The position numbers and the translations under genes are program-made. The notes beneath the pieces were generated by a model. It was not told the DNA's origin and did no database searches. It was given only the letters and a program-made list of their open reading frames with translations. From contig CAJUBZ010000032.1 of assembly GCA_910584795.1 (NCBI GenBank), positions 1 to 9,188 of the forward strand: a DNA stretch of 9,188 nucleotides. The letters are read 5' to 3'. Below are positions 1 through 4,994 of the stretch, one piece after another; positions within the stretch are counted from its first letter, which is position 1; every line of letters starts with the position of its first letter. This DNA is from an uncultured Eubacterium sp. (GTDB lineage Bacteria > Bacillota > Clostridia > Lachnospirales > Lachnospiraceae).

Positions 1-270
1 AGGAAGGGAAGTGAGGTCGTGAACTTTTTATGTGCGGAATATGATTATGAGATGGGTTTGCAGGTCCATGAGGAAGAGGCTTATGAGAAGGGATTGTCTG
101 CCGGTTTGGAGCAGGGAAGACAACAAGTTATAAAACAGAGTGTTAAGGCAATTGTTAGAGACAGCGTAAAAGAGAAAAAAGAAGAGAAGCAAGTAATAGA
201 GAAACTGATGGAGTATTTTTCTTTGACAGAGACAGACGCAGAAGAGATGTATAAGAAATATTCCAGATAG
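1..270 (+). CDS. 3' end of a probable Rpn-like / PD-(D/E)XK nuclease-transposase family protein (partial)
   Basis: The reading frame is open from base 1 to the TAG at 268-270, so this is the C-terminal ~89 residues of a gene that starts left of the window. The GTG at 19 is in frame but has no convincing ribosome binding site and lies inside the continuing frame, so I do not take it as the start. Seen directly: a short segment reading KGSEVVNFLCAEYDYEM, then a Glu/Lys-rich region with the pattern YEKGLSAGLEQGRQQ, then a charged helical tail ending EEMYKKYSR. Tails with repeated 'xxGxxxGxxxGR' helical spacing, preceded by a 'FL..EYDY' segment, are common at the C-terminus of PD-(D/E)XK 'transposase' (Rpn-like) proteins of Lachnospiraceae. 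The catalytic domain would be upstream and cannot be checked here. The family call is recognition by pattern, and a generic coiled-coil protein is the alternative. Confidence 0.5.
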   Translation, partial: RKGSEVVNFLCAEYDYEMGLQVHEEEAYEKGLSAGLEQGRQQVIKQSVKAIVRDSVKEKKEEKQVIEKLMEYFSLTETDAEEMYKKYSR

Positions 271-307
271 GAAGCAAAAAATATTAATTAAAACTATTTG
301 TATGTAA

Positions 308-338
308 AAGAGTCGGAAACTATTTTCTTTCGGCTCTT
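308..338 (+). terminator. Possible terminator hairpin after the left-edge gene
   Basis: The arms 308-318 (AAGAGTCGGAA) and 328-338 (TTTCGGCTCTT) pair over 11 bp with two G-T wobbles and a 9-base loop. The following bases (CATTTGCG) are only weakly T-rich, so this is a modest intrinsic terminator at best. It lies 38 bases after the stop of the left-edge gene, which is where its terminator is expected. Confidence 0.45.
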
Positions 339-544
339 CATTTGCGTAATTGGGAAGGAGTCGGCCTGTTCGTATTATATAACTTATATATAATACAGAT
401 ATTAACAGAAAAGTAACAAATTATTCAATAAATAATGGTTAAAATATAATAATTAAGTAGTATATTCATAGACAGTTAATAGTTAACATAATAAAGACTA
501 TTATTTCTTATAAAAAAACACAAAGTAATAATGGAGGTGATTGT
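339..544 (+). promoter_or_regulatory. clpB leader: A+T-rich promoter region with a perfect inverted repeat and a strong RBS
   Basis: Non-coding leader of clpB. Two TATAAT hexamers are visible at 389-394 and 445-450, but neither has a good -35 box at 17 bases (the best, TATTCA at 422-427, matches 3 of 6), so the start site is uncertain. A perfect 10-bp inverted repeat occupies 372-381 and 387-396 (GTATTATATA / TATATAATAC) around a 5-base loop and overlaps the first TATAAT. I find neither a CIRCE element (TTAGCACTC-N9-GAGTGCTAA) nor a CtsR-type GGTCAAA heptad repeat, the usual Firmicutes heat-shock operators. The ribosome binding site GGAGGTGA at 533-540 is almost fully complementary to the 16S tail and sets the ATG at 545. 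Confidence 0.5.
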
Positions 545-3121
545 ATGAATATCAGTAAGTTTACACAAAAGTCCATTGAGGCGATACAGAATACAGAGAA
601 AATCGCCAGTGAATATGGAAATCAGGAAATTGATCAGGAGCATTTACTGTATGCGTTAATAAATCTGGATGACAGCCTGATTATGAAACTGATTGAAAAA
701 ATGGAAATACAGTCGGAACATTTTAAAAACAGAGTGGAGCAGGCTATCGCCAGACGCACCAAAGTACAGGGCGGTAATATGTTTATGAGTCAGGCACTCA
801 ATGATGTTCTGATACATGCAGAAGATGAAGCAAAGAGAATGGGAGACGAATATGTTTCCGTGGAACATTTATTTTTGATGCTGATTGCAAAACCCAATAA
901 AGAAGTTAAAGAAATTTTTAAAGAGTATGGAATTACAAGAGAAAGATTTCTCGGTGTGTTAGAGGAAGTAAGGGGGAATGTCCGTGTTACATCTGACAAT
1001 CCCGAAGGGACATATGATGCATTAGGAAAATATGGACAGGATTTAGTAGAGAGAGCAAGAAACCAGAAACTGGACCCGGTTATTGGCAGAGATTCAGAGA
1101 TAAGAAATGTCATCCGTATACTTTCCAGAAAAACGAAAAATAATCCGGTGCTGATTGGCGAGCCGGGAGTTGGTAAAACAGCGGCAGTAGAAGGACTTGC
1201 ACAGCGTATTGTAAAAGGAGACGTTCCTGATGGATTAAAAGATAAAAAGATATTCTCTTTAGATTTAGGAGCATTGGTGGCTGGAGCAAAATACCGTGGA
1301 GAGTTTGAGGAACGATTAAAAGCAGTTTTAGAAGATGTAAAAAATAGCGATGGAGAGATTATTTTATTCATTGATGAACTTCATACAATCGTTGGAGCAG
1401 GAAAGACGGATGGTGCCATGGATGCGGGCAATATGTTAAAGCCGATGCTTGCCCGTGGAGAGTTACATTGCATTGGTGCGACGACATTGGATGAATATCG
1501 TCAGTATATTGAAAAAGACAAGGCATTGGAGAGACGTTTCCAGCCGGTTATGGTCAGCGAACCTACCGTGGAGGACACGATTTCTATTTTGCGTGGACTC
1601 AAAGAACGGTATGAAGTATTTCATGGTGTAAAAATTCAGGATGGTGCTTTAGTCAGTGCGGCAACATTGTCTGACAGATATATTACAGACAGATTTTTAC
1701 CGGATAAGGCGATTGATTTAGTCGATGAAGCTTGTGCATTGATTAAAACAGAGATGGATTCCATGCCGACAGAGGTTGACGAACTGAGGAGAAAAGTAAT
1801 GCAGTTGGAAATAGAAGAGGCTGCATTAAAGAAGGAAAACGATAATTTAAGTAAAGACAGATTACAGGAACTTCAAAAAGAGTTGGCAGAACTTCGCGAT
1901 GAGTACCAGAATAAGAAAGTAACGTGGGAAAATGAAAAGAATTCTGTTAATAAATTACAGGAATTTCGTGAGCAGGTAGAGCAGGTGAAGAAAGATATTG
2001 AAAAAGCACAGAACGACTATGACTTAGATAAGGCTGCACAGCTTCAGTATGGTACATTACCTGATTTACAAAAGCAGTTACAGGCAGAAGAAGAGAAGGT
2101 AGGAGCGAAAGCTTTATCTCTCGTAAGAGAAAGTGTAACAGATGAAGAAATCGCAAGAATTATTTCACGCTGGACAGGGATTCCTGTTGCGAAACTGACT
2201 GAAACAGAAAGAAATAAAACATTGCACCTGGATAAAGAACTTCATAAGAGGGTCATCGGACAGGATGAGGCAGTGACAAAGATTACAGAGTCAATTATCC
2301 GTTCGAAGGCAGGAATCAAAGACCCAAGTAAACCAATTGGATCCTTCTTATTTCTTGGTCCTACCGGTGTCGGTAAAACAGAACTGGCAAAGGCATTGGC
2401 AGAAAGTCTGTTTGATGATGAGAGCAATATTGTAAGAATCGATATGAGTGAGTACATGGAGAAATACAGTGTGTCCCGTTTAATCGGAGCGCCTCCGGGA
2501 TATGTAGGATATGATGAGGGAGGACAGCTGACAGAGGCAGTACGCAGGAAACCATATTCTGTTGTATTGTTTGATGAGGTGGAAAAGGCACATCCGGATG
2601 TGTTTAATGTATTGCTTCAAGTGTTGGATGATGGAAGGATTACAGATTCTCAGGGAAGAACTGTAGATTTTAAAAACACAATACTGATTATGACTTCTAA
2701 TATTGGTTCATCCTTCCTGTTAGAGGGGATTGATGACGAAGGCAATATTAAAGATGAAAATCAGGAGCTGGTAATGAATGATTTGCGTGGACATTTCAGA
2801 CCGGAGTTTTTAAACCGTCTGGATGAAATCGTGATGTTTAAACCATTGACAAGAAGTAATATCGGCGGCATTGTTGATTTGATTGTTGCAAATCTGAATC
2901 AACGACTTGCAGATAAGGACTTGAAAATTTCTCTGACAGATGCAGCCAAAAAGTATGTTGCAGACAATGGTTATGATCCAGTGTATGGTGCGAGACCTTT
3001 AAAGAGATATTTGCAAAAAAATGTGGAAACATTGGCAGCAAAGGTTATTTTAGAGGGTAAAGTGAATATGGGGGACACGATAACTTTTGATGTGGAGAAC
3101 AACCGGTTTGTTGTAAAATAA
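545..3121 (+). CDS. clpB: ATP-dependent chaperone ClpB (protein disaggregase)
   Basis: Cytosolic hexameric AAA+ disaggregase that, with DnaK/DnaJ/GrpE, threads aggregated proteins through its central pore after heat stress. Its 858 residues match the usual ~857. Domains in order: substrate-binding N-domain (about 1-145); first ATPase domain with Walker A GEPGVGKT at 205-212, pore-loop tyrosine Y250 in GAKYRGEFEER, Walker B with D277/E278, and arginine fingers R330/R331; coiled-coil middle domain (about 405-520); second ATPase domain with Walker A GPTGVGKT at 605-612, pore loop GYVGYDEGG from 652, Walker B VVLFDE at 673-678, and the sensor-2 GARPLKR motif at 815-821. The long middle domain separates ClpB from ClpA, ClpC and ClpE. 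I see no IGF/L-type ClpP-docking loop, which fits a chaperone rather than a protease subunit. No dnaK, hrcA or ctsR gene lies nearby. It is transcribed alone, with its own leader and a strong terminator. Confidence 0.98.
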   Translation: MNISKFTQKSIEAIQNTEKIASEYGNQEIDQEHLLYALINLDDSLIMKLIEKMEIQSEHFKNRVEQAIARRTKVQGGNMFMSQALNDVLIHAEDEAKRMGDEYVSVEHLFLMLIAKPNKEVKEIFKEYGITRERFLGVLEEVRGNVRVTSDNPEGTYDALGKYGQDLVERARNQKLDPVIGRDSEIRNVIRILSRKTKNNPVLIGEPGVGKTAAVEGLAQRIVKGDVPDGLKDKKIFSLDLGALVAGAKYRGEFEERLKAVLEDVKNSDGEIILFIDELHTIVGAGKTDGAMDAGNMLKPMLARGELHCIGATTLDEYRQYIEKDKALERRFQPVMVSEPTVEDTISILRGLKERYEVFHGVKIQDGALVSAATLSDRYITDRFLPDKAIDLVDEACALIKTEMDSMPTEVDELRRKVMQLEIEEAALKKENDNLSKDRLQELQKELAELRDEYQNKKVTWENEKNSVNKLQEFREQVEQVKKDIEKAQNDYDLDKAAQLQYGTLPDLQKQLQAEEEKVGAKALSLVRESVTDEEIARIISRWTGIPVAKLTETERNKTLHLDKELHKRVIGQDEAVTKITESIIRSKAGIKDPSKPIGSFLFLGPTGVGKTELAKALAESLFDDESNIVRIDMSEYMEKYSVSRLIGAPPGYVGYDEGGQLTEAVRRKPYSVVLFDEVEKAHPDVFNVLLQVLDDGRITDSQGRTVDFKNTILIMTSNIGSSFLLEGIDDEGNIKDENQELVMNDLRGHFRPEFLNRLDEIVMFKPLTRSNIGGIVDLIVANLNQRLADKDLKISLTDAAKKYVADNGYDPVYGARPLKRYLQKNVETLAAKVILEGKVNMGDTITFDVENNRFVVK

Positions 3122-3157
3122 GATTTTAAAATGTGATACATTTTTGAAATCAAAATC

Positions 3158-3203
3158 ATAGCATAGTTTTTTATTATAAAATAATAAAAAGCTATGCTAT
3201 TTT
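3158..3203 (+). terminator. Strong intrinsic terminator of clpB
   Basis: The arms 3158-3177 and 3181-3200 pair over 20 bp (ATAGCATAG against CTATGCTAT, one T-G wobble, then T5/A5 and ATTAT/ATAAT) around an AAA loop, followed by TTT. The inner half is entirely A-T pairs, and the G+C-containing outer half gives the stability. It lies 37 bases after the clpB stop. Confidence 0.85.
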
Positions 3204-3230
3204 GGTTATATGAAAATTGAATTGTATAAA
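3202..3230 (+). promoter_or_regulatory. Candidate sigma-A promoter for the SGNH gene
   Basis: TTGGTT (3202-3207) and TATAAA (3225-3230) are separated by 17 bases directly after the clpB terminator. The -10 box matches at 5 of 6 positions and the -35 box at 3 of 6. A promoter is needed here because the terminator isolates the next gene from clpB. This is a prediction by pattern only. Confidence 0.4.
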
Positions 3231-3268
3231 ATTAAAAAGTTCAATAATAAAGTGAGGAAATACATAAC

Positions 3269-4339
3269 ATGATAAAGAAGTTGTTTAAAATACTAAGAGT
3301 GTTTACATTTTTAATTGTTTTAATGATGATGATAATTATTGTAACAAATATTTTTGTGCCGACTTATGTACAATGGAGATGGGACAGTGACAGTACCACG
3401 AACTCATTTTATGAATTAGAGAAAGATACGGTGGATGTGTTGGTAGTAGGACCGAGTGTCAGTGCAGCAGCGATTAACCCTATGGAATTATATAAAAATG
3501 AGGGAATTTGTTCTTATAATCTGTCTATTATTCATGAGCCTATGATGGGTACATATTATTGGTTAAAAGAAGCATGTGAAACACAGAATCCTAAATTAGT
3601 AGTGGTGGAGATACAAATAGGAGCACGTAAAAATCCCAAAAAGGAAGAGCGTTTCAGATTATGTTATGATTATATGCGTTTTGGAAAAAACAAAATTGAA
3701 ATGGCACAGAAGTATTGTGAATATGATGATGAGGCGAATATCGCAGAGTATCTTTTCCCGATGACAATGTTCCATGACAGATGGAAAGAGTTTACAGAGT
3801 TAAATTATATAGAAAATAAGTCATCTACCAGAGGATTTAACGCATTGGTGAGAACTTATAAAAAAGGTTTTGATGGAACGGATATGTCAAGTGAAGATAT
3901 GCCGGACCAGTACAGTGAGATAGATTATGAATATTTAGAAAAAACAATTCAATTTTGTCAGGAACAGAAGATAGAAGTGCTGCTTTTAAGGACACCGGAC
4001 CCGACCTGGACAGTTGAAAAACATAATGTCATTGAGCAGTGTGCGGAAAAATATAATGTTACTTTTTTAGACTGCAATGAGAAAAACATTTTTGAGAAAA
4101 TAGGAATTGACTGGAAAGTAGATGGAAATGATTCACAACATTTGAATTATCATGGAGCGAGTAAATTTACAAAATATCTGGGAGAATATTTAACAGCTAA
4201 TTACGAATTAAAAGATCACCGGGGAGAAAAGGAAGAAGAAAAGCTGGGATATGATTTTGAAGGATATAAAAAATATATGGATAATTCGAAAGAGTTAGAA
4301 AAACAAATTCAGGCAGGAAAACAACTGTGGAAAGAATAA
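3269..4339 (+). CDS. Membrane-anchored SGNH/GDSL-hydrolase-like protein (DltD/AlgX-like)
   Basis: A 356-residue protein with one N-terminal transmembrane segment (about 12-32, after MIKKLFKILR) and an extracytoplasmic domain, so it probably acts on the outer face of the membrane. SGNH hallmarks: block I after a beta-strand reads VLVVGPSVSAAAINP, with the presumed nucleophile S63 in G61-P62-S63. The C-terminal block V is D288-S-Q-H291 followed by LNYHGA, the Asp/His pair of the triad. In related proteins these domains hydrolyse or transfer acyl groups (O-acetyl, D-alanyl) on cell-surface polymers, but the substrate here is unknown. Such genes often sit beside an MBOAT acyltransferase. None is present here, and the gene is alone between terminators. 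The start is the ATG preceded by GAGG at 3254-3257, 11 bases away, which is somewhat far. The family call is good and the activity is inferred. Confidence 0.75.
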   Translation: MIKKLFKILRVFTFLIVLMMMIIIVTNIFVPTYVQWRWDSDSTTNSFYELEKDTVDVLVVGPSVSAAAINPMELYKNEGICSYNLSIIHEPMMGTYYWLKEACETQNPKLVVVEIQIGARKNPKKEERFRLCYDYMRFGKNKIEMAQKYCEYDDEANIAEYLFPMTMFHDRWKEFTELNYIENKSSTRGFNALVRTYKKGFDGTDMSSEDMPDQYSEIDYEYLEKTIQFCQEQKIEVLLLRTPDPTWTVEKHNVIEQCAEKYNVTFLDCNEKNIFEKIGIDWKVDGNDSQHLNYHGASKFTKYLGEYLTANYELKDHRGEKEEEKLGYDFEGYKKYMDNSKELEKQIQAGKQLWKE

Positions 4340-4349
4340 TATTGATATT

Positions 4350-4402
4350 AAAGCCATGATATGTGGGATTATAATAATAATCTTATGTACCATGGCTTTT
4401 AA
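4350..4402 (+). terminator. Intrinsic terminator after the SGNH gene
   Basis: The arms AAAGCCATG (4350-4358) and CATGGCTTT (4391-4399) pair perfectly. The inner sequence continues the stem through several G-T wobbles to GATTAT/ATAATC (4367-4372 / 4377-4382), with an AATA loop and one A-C mismatch. The stem has about 22 bp in all and lies 10 bases after the stop. The trailing T run is short (TTTT, 4397-4400, mostly inside the stem), but the hairpin is very stable. Confidence 0.75.
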
Positions 4403-4404
4403 AA

Positions 4405-4540
4405 TATAGAACAAAGAGTTCGCCTGAGAATTCTTTTGCGAGAGGAGGATTTGAGAGAATAACTACCTTTCCACGCCTCTGTGATTTCGCGGAGTATTAT
4501 TACTATATAGGAAGTTCAAAGAACTTTTCTATATAATAAA
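4405..4540. repeat. Structured intergenic element with three hairpins, ending in a palindrome seen again at the right edge
   Basis: No open reading frame of note lies here. Three hairpins follow one another. The first is AAAGAGTTC (4413-4421) with GAATTCTTT (4428-4436), 9 bp with one wobble. The second is CTCTGTG (4477-4483) with CGCGGAG (4488-4494), 7 bp with two wobbles around ATTT. The third is TATATAGGAAGTTC (4504-4517) with GAACTTTTCTATATA (4521-4535), 14 bp with one bulged T around an AAA loop. The more G+C-rich middle (AGAGGAGG..., CCACGCCTC) contrasts with the A+T-rich flanks. The arrangement resembles a dispersed intergenic repeat or small structured RNA of Lachnospiraceae rather than a known riboswitch. 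The strand of any transcript is unknown. Confidence 0.5.
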
Positions 4541-4548
4541 AAATATTG

Positions 4549-4576
4549 TTGACAAATTGAATTATTAGAATATAAT
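4549..4576 (+). promoter_or_regulatory. Near-consensus sigma-A promoter of the metal-resistance operon
   Basis: A perfect TTGACA (4549-4554) and a perfect TATAAT (4571-4576) are separated by 16 bases. This is the strongest promoter by sequence in the window, as expected for an operon held off by a repressor. Transcription should begin near 4583, inside the operator described next. Confidence 0.85.
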
Positions 4577-4577
4577 A

Positions 4578-4603
4578 AACATATGAATAGTTGTTCATAT
4601 GTT
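4578..4603. promoter_or_regulatory. ArsR/SmtB-type operator (inverted repeat TGAA-N6-TTCA)
   Basis: AACATATGAA (4578-4587) and TTCATATGTT (4594-4603) form a perfect 10-bp inverted repeat with a 6-base spacer. The core TGAA-N6-TTCA is the arrangement known for SmtB/CzrA/ZiaR-type operators. It begins one base after the -10 box and covers the expected start site, so a bound repressor would block transcription initiation. The gene immediately downstream encodes such a repressor, which implies autoregulation. Confidence 0.85.
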
Positions 4604-4620
4604 GAAAAGGAGAATAATGT

Positions 4621-4977
4621 ATGGAAGAAAAAATACAAAATTGTGGTGGGGAGCATCATCATAATGAGGTAGTAGAAAAGATATCAGTTAACATGCCGGA
4701 TGAAGGAACGCTTTGTGATTTGGCAGAGTTCTTTAAGGTGTTTGCTGATTCTACCAGAATAAAAATATTATATGCATTATCTAGCGGAGAGTTATGTGTA
4801 TGTGATATCTGGCAGAGTCTTGGACTAACTCAGTCGGCAGTATCACATCAGCTGAGAATATTAAAACAGATGCGGCTGGTTAAGTATAGAAAAGAGGGAA
4901 AAACAATATATTATTCACTGGATGATAATCATATTCAGTCCATATTAAATGGTGGATTGGAACATGTTTTGGAGTAA
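4621..4977 (+). CDS. ArsR/SmtB-family metal-sensing repressor (CadC/CzrA-like)
   Basis: A 118-residue winged-helix dimeric repressor that releases DNA when it binds metal. Seen: FADSTRIKIL (41-50), the helix-turn-helix with SQ-SAVSHQLRILK character (about 66-82), and the wing YRKEGKTIYYSL (89-100). Two known sensor sites are both present. The CadC-type alpha-3 pair E57-L-C59-V-C61-D is the thiolate site for Cd/Pb. The alpha-5 ligands D102, H104, H115 and E118 have the same spacing as CadC D101/H103/H114/E117 and are the Zn site of SmtB/CzrA. The N-terminus carries C8 and HHH at 12-14 rather than the two Cys of S. aureus CadC. AAGGAG at 4607-4612 sets the ATG eight bases on. The pump gene follows after 17 bases, so the pair is one operon. 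The inferred inducers are Cd, Zn and Pb. Confidence 0.92.
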   Translation: MEEKIQNCGGEHHHNEVVEKISVNMPDEGTLCDLAEFFKVFADSTRIKILYALSSGELCVCDIWQSLGLTQSAVSHQLRILKQMRLVKYRKEGKTIYYSLDDNHIQSILNGGLEHVLE

Positions 4978-4994
4978 CACAGGGAGGAGATAAA

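Noticed and set aside
366..416. 16-codon ORF from CTG at 366 behind AAGGAG
   Set aside because: A CTG start is rare, the translation is A+T-driven (LFVLYNLYIIQILTEK), and it coincides with the palindrome. There is no other support.
339..544. CIRCE or CtsR heat-shock operator upstream of clpB
   Set aside because: I looked for the TTAGCACTC/GAGTGCTAA pair and for GGTCAAA heptads. GGTTAAA at 438-444 is only a single partial match without a second heptad at the right spacing.
790..1371. 193-residue open frame on the minus strand
   Set aside because: It lies wholly within clpB, has a low-complexity Ser/Pro-rich translation with no family resemblance, and is a codon-composition shadow.
4405..4540. 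Riboswitch for the metal operon
   Set aside because: The structured stretch lies upstream of the promoter at 4549-4576, so it would not be in the operon's leader RNA, and it matches no riboswitch consensus I know.
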